Source: Symsagittifera roscoffensis (Eukaryota; Xenacoelomorpha; Acoela; Convolutidae). Taken from it: a stretch of DNA of 64,000 nt. Below the pieces are notes generated by a model. The model did not search any database. It was not told the DNA's origin and saw only the letters and a list, made by a program, of their open reading frames with translations. How positions within the stretch are numbered: position 1 is the stretch's first letter; every line of letters starts with the position of its first letter. Of the stretch, positions 22,330-32,770 are shown piece after piece. The stretch spans positions 55,932,338 to 55,996,337 of the forward strand of contig NC_087064.1 of NCBI RefSeq assembly GCF_963678635.1, in the 5' to 3' direction. The position numbers and the translations under genes are program-made.

Positions 22330-22900
22330 AAAAATTGCTAGCGAGATCAAAACATTACAATCGATTAAAAAAACCACTGACAATCAAAAACCGATTACTT
22401 TTATTGAACACTTTAGTCATAAGTCATCTGCACTACCCAGCAATACAATTAAGCAGTTTGATAACCAATCTAATAGTATCGCTTGATAAACAACTGAGTT
22501 GGGCAATAAAGACCTGCTACGACAGAAGAAAATTTGATTCTTAATCCGATCTCAAGCTGTGATACAAGGTACTTCCGGTTTCCTTGTTTCTCAATTGGAA
22601 AAAAGTTTGCCATCTATTGAAAATCATAGATAAGCTACTACCGGCATTCACAAAAATCAAGTACGTGAACAACACAAATGACGAGAACAGAAGAACTACT
22701 AAACTACACTTCCAAGCAAGATTCAGCAGCTATTATACCGAAAAAAATTTTTTAAAGAAAATCAGTTCTTATTTGGAACCCAATTCAAAGATAAACAGCA
22801 GCAGTGCAACTCAAAAAACAATGAAATTTAGATTTCAAGAAAATTTTCTATCTCCTTTTGTGATTCCTTCTATGGCAACCTATGGAAAAACAACATGAAA
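22330..22900 (+). pseudogene. LINE reverse-transcriptase C-terminal fragment
   Basis: This is the thumb and C-terminal part of a non-LTR retrotransposon reverse transcriptase. The translation NRLLLLNTLVISHLHYPAI, then LDKQLSWAIKTCYDRRKFDS, is the typical region after the polymerase palm in LINE proteins. The same frame continues to 22,898 through two in-frame stops near 22,542 and 22,560 (SDLKL, then YKVLPVSLFLNWKKV, then DKLLPAFTKIK). The start upstream is frameshifted (VKHILRKIASEIKTLQSIKK). The catalytic YxDD region and the endonuclease are absent, so it is a 5'-truncated relic, as is common for LINEs. A CR1/L2-like or Rex-like origin is possible but not resolved. Confidence 0.7.
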
Positions 22901-23319
22901 AAAATGTAAATTTATTTGATGTTGAAACTCCACCCATTACTTTATTATTTTGTAAATAAATATTTAACCCAGAAAAGTTGTGTGACTTATATTTGCTTAA
23001 TAATTTTAATTATCATTTCGCAATTGAAGTGTTCATTTTTTATCATCGATCATAAAAGTATCCTAAGACAATGACTAAACAAAATAATAAATATTCAACC
23101 CATCAGAAGTTTGCAAAGTTGAAATTCGCGCCAAAAATTATATCATCATTATATCATCAGATTTAAGTTTCTGAGACATTCTATTAACTTTATATTTTAT
23201 TTAAATCAATTTTTTCTTAGTTTTTCGATTTGTCTTATTATTCAATTTTGAAACACGTCAGTTTTTTATTTCGAAATTTATTTGTTTTCGTATTAGCCGA
23301 AAACTCGTTTTCGGATCTA
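22901..23319. other. AT-rich spacer
   Basis: No gene or repeat is recognised between the LINE tail and the 3' end of the Penelope-like element. It may contain the 3' untranslated regions of either. Confidence 0.5.
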
Positions 23320-25620
23320 TAATTGAAGGGTCAGTTCCCTGCTCCTGAACTCATCCTGCGTTTCAATTCTCGATCTCTCCTTCTTGATGATTTTTCATTC
23401 TATTGTCAGTAACTTGACTTTGGTGTTAGCTTGGTCTATAGCCTCATATGACATTCCAGCGCTCCTGCTATCATTCACACACTGCCTCAGATGTTTTGCC
23501 ACGGGTGAGTCCTCTTTTAGATGTCGCCAATTCTAGTGGTTAAATTTCGAACCATTTGGCCAAAAAAAGTGGGATAACATCCACAACAACAAATCTTGTA
23601 AGCAATTTTTGATTTTAGTTCACGCGAAAAAAAAAGACTTTTCTCCTGTTGAAAACAATTGGTGCCTTGATTATGTTCGGCATCTTTTTTTACAAATAGC
23701 AGAGTTTCATTGCCTCGGTACTGTGCCATCATCATGAGTGGTGTGTCTGTATTATCAAAACGACGTTGATGTAGGTCGTTCCCAGTACTCTTCTTGACTT
23801 TTCCTTTGATGAGCCTGTCAAGAGTTCTTGAAACAAATTTTAGTCCAAGATTCTGGGTTTTGGTTGTCCAACCATTATTTTCTGTGTGGCCTCATCGAAC
23901 GTATTTCAAGTTGAAGTGCTGCTGAAAATTCGATGAACTGAGACTTATTTTATGTTTCTGATAATGGAGTGGAGCCGAGCTCCAAAAATTAGGAATTGTT
24001 CCTGTATCAGTTGGTTTTTAATACCATCCCAAGCTTACGTTTTTACGTATGCCCCCGTTAACGTTTTTGTCAAGAAAGGCTAATTCGCCCTTCTCATTAG
24101 CCTTTTTTAAAGTTAAGTGAAGACTAGGATGTAATTGGGGCAGCGTTTAACAATTCTTTTGGATCTACTTTCACTGTTCTCGCGATATCATCTACATATC
24201 TCAGAAAGAGTTTTGTTTCTCTCAACTCACAGCATGCCGAGCCAAACCAATCAGTATTAACTATATGTCTTTATTCAAGTACTTGGAGCTGACTTCTTTT
24301 CTGATGGAACCATTTTAGACAATTTTGACATTCAACAACTTTATGTCTATATGTAACTTTTCTTTTGTTCTGGACAGGTGCCTTATAGATCTTCCATTGG
24401 CTTGCAATTTTTGGGAATTTTTTTCTTCAACTTCAATACAGGTTCGAACACTTTCAATCACAAATTTGCCAGTATGACTGCAAGATACGCTCCCATAGCC
24501 AAACCATCCTTTTGTGTATACCACATATCATTGCACTTAAAGTGCACTTGACCTACAGCAAGCTCTTCGTAGTATTGCAATTAAAGCCTGGAGGTTTTCT
24601 TGCTCATACCATTTTCTGAATGCAATGTCGATAGCCTCCTCGAGTGGAACAATGGTGTACAATTTTTCAACATCTAAAGAAACTATACTCTTACCAGAGT
24701 CTAATTCAACCTTCTCAATAATCTCTCGTGCTTTTGCGTGTTTGTTTCTGTGTTCGCACCCTCATTTTTATCGCACAAAATGGGCAATATTTTGTTCAAG
24801 TTCTCATGGGAACTTCCAGGCAAAGATAGAACTGGCTGCAGTGGTATGTTTTGTTTGTGTAGTTTTACTAAACAGTACAAACGAGCCGGTTTACTATCTG
24901 TTGACCACAACTTGTTGTATAGATTTTCACTTATGTGATTGCTCTTTTTCATACTCAACAGCTCCTTGCTATTGTCTTTCTCAACTTTTAACACCACCGT
25001 ATCATCAGTGTTATTCACTGCTTTGATTTGGTCTGACGGTAAAAGTGTTAGCAGTTTGACTTAGTACTGGTCTTTTTTCATGATACAAAATCTAACCCTT
25101 TTATAGAATGGCACTGCTAAAAGATCGTTGTTTTTGAGATAATTTCTAGCATTTTCTACCCCCTCTATTATATAGTGTCGGCTCTACTTGCTTTGTATAG
25201 GCTTTAGCTGCCGCTTCAGTCTCCCACAGGAGCTCCCCTGCTACATTCTGATTCTGATTTTTCAATTGGGAGAAAAAAACTTCCACATTAACCAAAAAAA
25301 GACTTGTTTTGAATTTAACCAGATGCGGGTGCCCCAAAGATAAAATTTCCTTCACCCACATTGGTAAATCAAGGCCCTCTTAAGCTTTTACTGACCTGTC
25401 ATTAAATTTGCCTAACGGTCAATCTTGTTTTTTTTTGGAGTTTTGGGAGTCTTTTTTCTGTTCACTTGTATAATGAGATGCAAAACTAATGGCCAATTTT
25501 TTCATCAAACCCCCGCTGCACTATCACTTTTGATTTTTCCAACGTCGCTAATGTTCTTCTCGTCAATTCTAACCTTATTTATTTCAGCTCTGAGTAGTTT
25601 TACCTGAAAACAAGGAACCA
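23320..25620 (-). pseudogene. Penelope-like element with GIY-YIG endonuclease, decayed
   Basis: Read on the minus strand, the element starts at about 25,620 with RAEINKVRIDEKNISDVGK and continues with WVKEILSLGHPHLVKFK and GELLWETEAAAKAYTKQVEP. Fingers and palm follow: LYNKLWSTDSKPARLYCLVK (about 24,870-24,930) and LRYVDDIARTVK with the catalytic YVDD at 24,187-24,198. After it come NEKGELAFLDKNV and LGWY plus KPTDTGTIPNF. The C-terminal GIY-YIG endonuclease is at 23,340-23,700: AYKICCCGCYPTFFGQ, RNLTTRIGD, then SPVAKHLRQCVNDSRSAGMS. Penelope-like elements use this fused endonuclease and reverse transcriptase to insert. Domain order and near-full length fit the endonuclease-bearing class. At least six stops or shifts make it inactive. 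Confidence 0.88.
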
Positions 25621-25621
25621 C

Positions 25622-26091
25622 TTGGTCCAAAAATTCCCGTATTTAGTATCCATCGTCAAAATGGGGAGGGGAATTCATTTCTTCGCAGGCAGCGAGGCAC
25701 AAACTTCACCAGTTGCAAAGCAAAAAACTAACAAAACAGCAAATAACAACATGTTGAAGTACCATTCGCTCGATCTCTCTCCTTCCGTTTCGCTAGTACC
25801 TTCTTTTTTGTCTGTGAAGGTCTGCTCTTGGCGTTTTTTTTCTCGCCAATCAGTCCTGTAAGATGGCCAAAAATCTGAAGCCCAAAGATTTTTCCTTTGC
25901 GCAATCTTTATTGTATAAGCATAGATGGAGTGTTGGTAGCAGCGCCATTAGCAGCACCCTCAGATGAATTGCGTCTAATTACGCTGAAAGCACGGCCCTC
26001 TCCGAGCGACAAAGTTTTTTCGGAAATCTACAAGTCGGGTGTGGCTCTAAAGGAGGAGCAGAAACAGCTGCACGCTGGTTTAGAAACCTAA
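25622..26091 (+). pseudogene. Coding-like relic, possible S1-protease start
   Basis: Two short frames are seen. At 25,622-25,861 the beginning reads QKFPYLVSIVKMGRGIHFFAGS. This resembles the first strands of chymotrypsin-family proteases (FPYxVSI, then HFCAGS), but the usual TAAHC block does not follow. At 25,897-26,091 a frame with coding-like codons reads GVLVAAPLAAPSDELRLITL and ends in a stop; it is unrecognised. The two may be unrelated. Nothing connects them to the protease homologue at the right edge. Confidence 0.25.
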
Positions 26092-28089
26092 ATAAACACA
26101 ACAACAGTGCAAAAATAACCGTATAACCGTTCTTTTAAAATCAGACATTAAGAATTCCGTTAACTTTCTAAAAAGAGAAACAATGATGAATCAGGTTTCT
26201 TTTTCGAATTGTCAAAATTGTAACAACATCTACTGCGCGTGGAGAAAACCTAGTTGGCTTGTTTACGGAAACTTTATCATATTGTCAGAAGACAGAACTA
26301 AACAGGGCAATCCTGAAGCCTCATCCCATTTTGCGCAAACAATTGAGGCGCTATGAAAATCGATAGGGTGGAAAAAATATCTCGTAATTAGACGACGGAC
26401 ATTAAACAGTGTGAAATTTGTGTTTTATGACCGGAGACTAGTACCCAGTACAGTTCAATTTTAACGTTCTGTGAAAAATGCCCTAAAATTAAAATGAAGA
26501 CAAATAAGACTTTGTTTTACTAGGATCACTATTCGGCGAGTTTTGTCATAAAAAATTACTCGTCGAAAAAAAAAGTTTGAAATTTTTTTGGATAACATTG
26601 ACAAACTAGATGCCCGTTATGGTTTTTAGCTTCTAAAAAATTGCTTTAGCATGCCAAAACTCCCTGAGTTTTGCGTAAGAGCCTTTGTTTTAGCGAAACT
26701 GAACTTTTGCATTCCTACGACATAATACGAAACAACTCGTTATCCAAGGCCACTAAGCCTGTTTTGACAGTGATGCAGTCGACTTTAAGAATGTCAGAAG
26801 TCAGAAACTAACAAGACGACCCTGAACACCCAAACCACTCCACTTGGCGTAAACAATTCAGACGCTAGTAAAACCGCTAGGGCCGAAAAAAATATATCGT
26901 AATTTGCCGATGAACATTTTAAAAAGTTTGAATTTTGTGTTTCAATACAAAACAAGAATAAACAGTATTGGTCACTTTTAAGGCAATTTCGAAGCTCAAA
27001 CCAATGGACGTAAAAATGTTTACTGAGTTCCAGGATTTGTTTGGCTCAACAAAATTTACATCATCCCATGCCAAAATCTGTGGTTAAATTTATCGAGTCA
27101 ACAACTCAAATTGCGATAGGACTTCAGTAAGATCTAAAATTGCCGACAGCATAAACAAGTGTCGAGAAAGTGATTGGCATGGCCTTCATTGCGTCAAAAA
27201 AGCAGGGAGAATCTCTAGGCATTCAAATCTCAGCGCCCGTATAAAGCAGAGTTCGGTTTCTTTTCATTTTGTTTCTGTTTTAGAGCCAAGGCACCTCTAC
27301 AGAATCGATCAGAAGCAACAAGACGGTTTAGCGCTTGTTCCATCGACTGTTGGTAATCAGTTACTGTGGAATGTAACAGTAGTAGACTCTCCAGCTCCCA
27401 GTAGGATTAGTGCGGGTCGATTTTAACCCTGTTACGGTTGCCGCTGAAGAGCAAAAAAAAAAGACAAGCATAAAGACTCGATAGATGATGAATACCTGTT
27501 CCAAGCGCTAGTTTTTAAGATTCAGTGCGCGGCTGACCTCAGCACGTAGTTTTTTCAGAAAGCTTGGTTAGTATCTAAGAACATGTAGGAAGGAACCCAG
27601 TGAGCAGCTTTTCAAAACAGAGAGTCTCACTGGCAATACAGATTACGAACGCTGCTACTCGGCACAAAATATGACGAAACAATTTTCCATGACATTTTTT
27701 TCATTTTTTTTCAATCATTATATGATTTTTCTCGATTCGAATTACTTTTTTAAAGGAAAAAACTCGTATCGTGTTGATTTTTATTCATATCAACCTCGTA
27801 TAGAGTTCCGTGTTTTTATTGAAGAAACATAACCTTATTGTCGAATTTAAATTTAAGCACATTAACTCAATTTTCTCATTTTTACTTCCATATCTACAAA
27901 ATTCTTAGCACTTTGACTGCAACAAAGGATGAAAGGACCCCTGACTGTAGCCAGTAGAAAAAAAAGACAATGTAGAGCTAATTCATATTGTAGAGCAAAG
28001 AACATCAAATAGTTCTTTTTAGAAAAAATGAATTGCGGGGAAGTCGTCTTGTGACCTTTATGGTTTACATCAATGGAGCTAATTGTTCC
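26092..28089. other. Gene-poor AT-rich DNA with a diverged duplication
   Basis: Apart from the duplicated segment at 26,272-26,943 I see no gene. A 57-codon frame at about 26,183-26,356 (VSFSNCQNCNNIYCAW) is open but overlaps the repeat. The minus frame at 27,862-28,104 is unrecognised. Confidence 0.5.
26272..26943 (+). repeat. Diverged direct repeat, about 160 bp, two copies
   Basis: The segment at 26,272-26,432 aligns by eye with 26,783-26,943 over its whole length at roughly 70% identity. Shared blocks include gtcagaag, aaacaatt, gctag, gaaaaaaatat and tcgtaatt. The offset is about 511 bp. It may be an old tandem duplication or two copies of a dispersed repeat. Confidence 0.7.
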
Positions 28090-30200
28090 TAAAATTAGAG
28101 ACAATCACTGAAGTACAACGACAAGATCATTTACCGATTAGAGTCATACTCCATCCCCGGACTCTCGTTGAACCCCAAAACTTGGGACCCCCTCAAGATC
28201 GCCCATTTTTTTCAAGAGAACAGAGGTGAAACCAACACCGCAAGGGTATTATCATCTGACACAACATACTTATTAACAATCTCCCCACTCACACCAGCAA
28301 ATTTTGTCCGACTCAGAATAAACACTCACACCTCCGAATTTCCAAACATATTAGTATCTAATTGAAGCTTCAATCGTAATCAGGTGCTCAAGCGATTGTC
28401 TACACAAAGACATGGGACAACATTCTCTCGCTCGAGCTTAGTGAAAACGCAATTTTATTTCTTAACAATAGGAGAAAACCATATATGAGGGAAGAAAGGA
28501 GAGTAACAAACTCCTGTTCGAGCTCACCAAAATTCAGCCCAAACCACGACAGAAAATTAGTAATCAGAGTAGCAAAGAAGAGTCACAACTTGCAATAACT
28601 CATCCACCTGTAGCGAAGAAGAAAATCAAACGAGAAACAGAATGGCAGATGAAGAACAAAAAAAAACACGAAAACAGGGAGAAGGAAACAAATAGAGACT
28701 TTGAAAAATCTGGAATTCTTTCTAATTACACTGAATTTGGATCTGAAAACCTCGGAACTACAGGCTTATTGTTGAAACCTACCTTCCCTGCAAGAAGGAA
28801 CACTTACCTATTTTTCCTTTGGTCCCAATGATTTAGGAGGTGTAAAACCTTCGAATTTCGGTATCGAACAATTATTTCCGTTTCCTGTGCTCAAATTCCA
28901 GTTAATCTGGAGTTGTGAAACCTTCAAGTTCCGGAACGTATTGAAATTGAATTCACCTTTTTTTCCTGGAAAAAGGTAGTTTTGCGACCAGCAGATCTGT
29001 AAGCATTGAAAGTCCTCACTCTGCTTCTCAAGCTGAGATGCAGTGCATTTAAATCAAAAGAAGTGAGAACGAGTAAAAAAAACACAAACGAACGGAAAAT
29101 GGAGAACATTGCAGAAAAAAAATAAAACCTCAGAGAAACATCAACAGAGCAAAAAAGTAAAACTTTTAAAAAAATGACGTTGCAAAGTAACAAATGACTG
29201 CATACAACCACGAAGACAAAATTAACTCTCTTGACCTGAAATGTCAGAAGTATTTTCAAACTAAACAGGCAATTGAGATTTGTGAACAAAAAGCCATTAA
29301 AGAATGTGTGAAATGTGCAAAAACGAAACATGACTGTGCCAGTAACTGCCAAACAAGGCCCTGTTTTTTAGCCGAACACATCAATTAAACAAATAGTTGC
29401 GTGAACTAATCACTGTCCCCAAAGCAAGTGAAGGACCTCATAGCAATTAAGGGGCTGACACTTAGAAGAGTTCCTTAGGAAATTACTCATTAGCTAACTT
29501 CACACCCAGCCTGAAAACAACCCCCCGTATACTGATTGCACAGGAATTCAAGGTCATCTTGCAAGCTCTGAGCGAACGACGAACAATTGATTTTCCAAAA
29601 CTGCTGCAATATTTTACTGTTTATTGTCATCAAACTACAGGAAACACACAGGGAAGGTCTGATATCAGATGAAGCTGAAGAGTCTTCCCTTACTGAGAAA
29701 TTTGATCGAATGGGACTACGTCAAGTGATACCAAGCCAACCACATCAAATGCTGATGATGTTCTGAAAAAACCAGAATTTGTGGAATGCTCGAGCATCGA
29801 TAAAAAAACTGAAATAGTATACTCGATCTCTAACAATAAAACTTCTGCCATCATGCTTACAGAACAATGTTTACTTTTGAAAACAAAACCTCAATATCAC
29901 TTATATTTATAAAAAAAAACTTCCAATTTTGCAAACAAAAAGGGAATACGCAAGCGATCATTCAATCTGTAAAGTAAGAGCAATGTCAATTAATCGGTAA
30001 AATAATGGTACTCATGGCTTCAAAAACGAATCAATCGAAACAAAACCTCAATAACAGCTCACTGGCCCAACCCGACTTTCTTGAGACCAAAAAAAAATTG
30101 CAGATGAAATTTAAGAAACCAAACCTGTTACAGTTAAAAGTAGCTGCCAGCAGAAGAATGCCTACAATACAAACTTCTTCAAATCATTACAAAAAATAAT
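28090..30200 (+). pseudogene. Unidentified decayed coding tract
   Basis: Several short protein-like frames lie on the same strand. About 28,105-28,365 reads IIYRLESYSIPGLSLNPKTW and then PLTPANFVRLRINTHTSEF before a stop. The frame at 29,194-29,388 is Cys-rich, with ECVKCAKTKHDCASNCQ. About 29,660-29,900 gives LISDEAEESSLTEKFDRMG, then VECSSIDKKTEIVYSISNN. The frame at 30,005-30,199 is basic. Frames are separated by stops. The pattern suggests an old mobile-element gag- or ORF1-like protein, but no family is recognised. Confidence 0.35.
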
Positions 30201-31206
30201 AACTTTTTTGGATCAAAAGATTTAAAAAAGCAGGAGTGTAACCTGAAAAGTTTTCTTTCTAGAAAGTAATACTATTACCTACAAACTCGAAACGTTTTCT
30301 TTTATTCTCATGTTATTGAGAACAAAATATAAGGCAAATAAATTAAAATAGACCTGAGCTGAGCAGTTTTTGGACACGAAAAAACGAGCAACATTTTTCT
30401 TGAAAACGTAGCAATATTTGCGAAACTGTCGAAATTTGAGTTTCAAACTCCTTTAATTAACAGAAGATTTCCCTTGGTTTGGGAATTCAGCCGATTAACG
30501 CAGAGCGACAAAAAAGACGGAGCCGATATTTCATTACTATACGACATGAAGAGCTCTTCACTGACCTTCCAATCAGTTTATTTTGTTGTTTTGTAGCTGG
30601 CGAACCAATTTAAGTTCAAGTTCCTACTGTATCGAATGTGTTTTTTGTCGTTCTGCGAATAGGCGATTTAGTTTTTTGTGAGCCGGTTCACAAAATTGGT
30701 TTCCAATTTTGTATAAATTTGACAAAATTATTGGTCTCTGTTTTCTACAAACAGCTAAATGCGCTGAACTATCTTTTTAAAACTGGTTCATGTATCTCTT
30801 TTCCAAAAATTGAGCTCGTTTATCTCGATTAAAATGGAGTAAGTAGCAGAGAACGCCAAATATTTTAGAAGTAACTTAGAACATTTGAACTTGCAGAGAT
30901 GAGGTTTGAGTCCCACGAAAGGCATCTGAACTTTTAGGAAATTAATTAACCGAATTTTAAAACCCTGGATTTGAATTATTTTAAGTGAGCCGAATTGAAA
31001 GAAATTAAAGTTGGGTTTATTTTCTGGGTATATTTTGAAGTTGGGTTTATGATCAAAGTTGGGTTTATTTTATCTGTGATAACTAAGGTGACCAATTGCA
31101 ATGAAATTGGACTCATTCATCATCTCCTTCTCATGAAGAGACGAGATAAAATTTTAATAATTCGTCCAAGATAAAAGAATTTAAAGCAGTAGGGAAGGTT
31201 ACTTAC
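30201..31206. other. Spacer with a short threefold repeat
   Basis: No gene is seen. The 13-bp word aagttgggtttat occurs three times, at 31,008, 31,038 and about 31,056. The rest is ordinary AT-rich sequence that may be intron of the gene holding the exon to the right. Confidence 0.5.
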
Positions 31207-31386
31207 CGGTAATGAGGTCATTCAATCGTGTTCTGGTTCTCACTGTGTCTTTTCTTCCTTGAGCTACTTTCTCTCGCATGTGTTCAAATTCTTCGCTAAC
31301 AAAGGCAAGGGAACAATCAATGATGGTGTATATGTCATCAAAATCTCCAACCAGTTGCACCTGTTGTCCCGAGGTGTCAGATGGAA
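31207..31386 (-). CDS. Isolated internal exon, 180 bp
   Basis: On the minus strand a pyrimidine-rich acceptor (tgtttttttctag) precedes the exon and a strong donor (gtaagt) follows it. The exon is exactly 180 bp and open in one frame, entering with two bases of a split codon and leaving with one. Its translation begins PSDTSGQQVQLVGDFDDIYT and ends VRTRTRLNDLIT, with IIDCSLAFVSEEFEHMREK between. Codon use and splice signals look genuine. The acidic/amphipathic composition suggests an intracellular helical protein; the family is not recognised. Neighbouring exons were not found; the satellite immediately upstream (31,690 onwards) would then lie in its intron or at the gene's 5' side. Confidence 0.55.
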
Positions 31387-31845
31387 CTAGAAAAAAACAG
31401 GTTCAGGCAACGTTCGGCCAGCAAATTAGATAAAATAATTGAATTATCCATAACTCAGCTATCTTGTTTTAAAAAACAGACGAAATGAAGTCTATTTATA
31501 ACTGAAAATTGAGATTTGATGAACTTTTTGCTAGCTTTTTTTCTTTTTTCAGGCATCGAAAAAACTTCAATGGAAATTATCTTTCATCAAAGTCTTTTAT
31601 CGAAAAATGTAAGTTCTTCTATTTTCTTTGCTGTGGACTTGTATTATATTGAAATTCATTTCTTGAAATTACAATCATTTAAAATTGCCTAGCGCTACCC
31701 TGATCTGTCTGGTCTTGCCTTGCCTCGCGCGGCCCTGCCCTGCCCCATCCTGTCTTGATCTGCACTTCCTTTCCTAGCCTTGTGCTGCCTTGCCGTGTCA
31801 TCTCTGCCCTGCCCTGGCTTGTCTTGTCTTGCCTTGCCTTGTCTT

Positions 31846-31980
31846 GCCTTGCCTTGCCTTGCCTTGCCTTGCCTTGCCTTGCCTTGCCTTGCCTTGCTTT
31901 GCTTTGCTTTGCTTTGCTTTGCTTTGCTTTGCTTTGCTTTGCTTTGCTTTGCTTTACTTTGCCTTGCCTTGCCTTGCCTT
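31846..31980 (+). repeat. Homogeneous blocks GCCTT, GCTTT, GCCTT
   Basis: Ten perfect GCCTT units (31,846-31,895) switch directly to twelve GCTTT units (31,896-31,955). One ACTTT unit and four GCCTT units follow (to 31,980). A single C-to-T change has thus been spread as a block, showing local slippage or conversion. Confidence 0.95.
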
Positions 31981-32454
31981 GCACTGCCCTTCCCTTCCCT
32001 TACTTGTCTTTGGCATTCCTGACTTTCGCTGTCCTGCTATGCGCTGCCCTGCCTTATGCTGCCCTACGCTGCCCTGCCCTGCCCTGCCCCGCCCCGCCCC
32101 GCCCCGCACTGCACTGCCCTACACTGTTCTTACCTTCCGCTCCTTGTCTTTGGCAGTCCTTGTGATGTCATGCTCTGCCCTGCCTTACGCTGCTTTGCCT
32201 TGCCTTGCACTGCTCTGCCCTGTTCCGTCATGCGCTACCCTGCCTCGTCCTGTCCAGGTTTAATCTGATCTGCAAGGCATTGCGCTGCCCTGCTAAGTTA
32301 CTTTTTGCGGTGGCCTGGCTTGCAATGCCCTTGCCTGCGATGCCCTTCCCTATTTTACCTTGACATGCCTTGCGATGCGTCTTCGTGTCATGCTTGCCTT
32401 GCACTGCCTGATGCAAACTGCTTTAATATACGATGCCCTTACTTGCCCTGCTTT

Positions 32455-32770
32455 ATCTTGCATTGCATTGCATTATTTTACTTTGCATTGCGTTTCACTG
32501 CATCCAGTTGATTTAGAGAATTGCATTGCAATGCTCGGCATGGCATTGCATTGATTTGCGTTACATTGCACTGCATTGGCTTCCATCGTAATGCAATTTA
32601 TTTCCTCCCAATGCCGTCAATTACTTTGCATTACCTTGCAATTCGTAAAATTGCATTGCGTTGCATTACATTCCAATGCATTGTTTTCAGCGCGTCGCAG
32701 TGAATTGTATCGCGTTAAGTTACCTTGCATTGCACTGCAAAGCAAGTATTTGCATTGCATTGCGTTGCAT
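32455..32770 (+). repeat. TGCAT variant block of the satellite
   Basis: Between the TGCCT part and the TGTCT part the dominant word is TGCAT (ttgcattgcattgc). More A is present here than elsewhere in the array. It forms a distinct zone of the same 5-bp family. Confidence 0.85.

Noticed and set aside
28924-29352. 142-codon hydrophobic minus-strand frame as a membrane protein
   Set aside because: It lies opposite A-rich, basic coding-like + sequence; Phe/Leu richness is the complement of Lys-rich codons.
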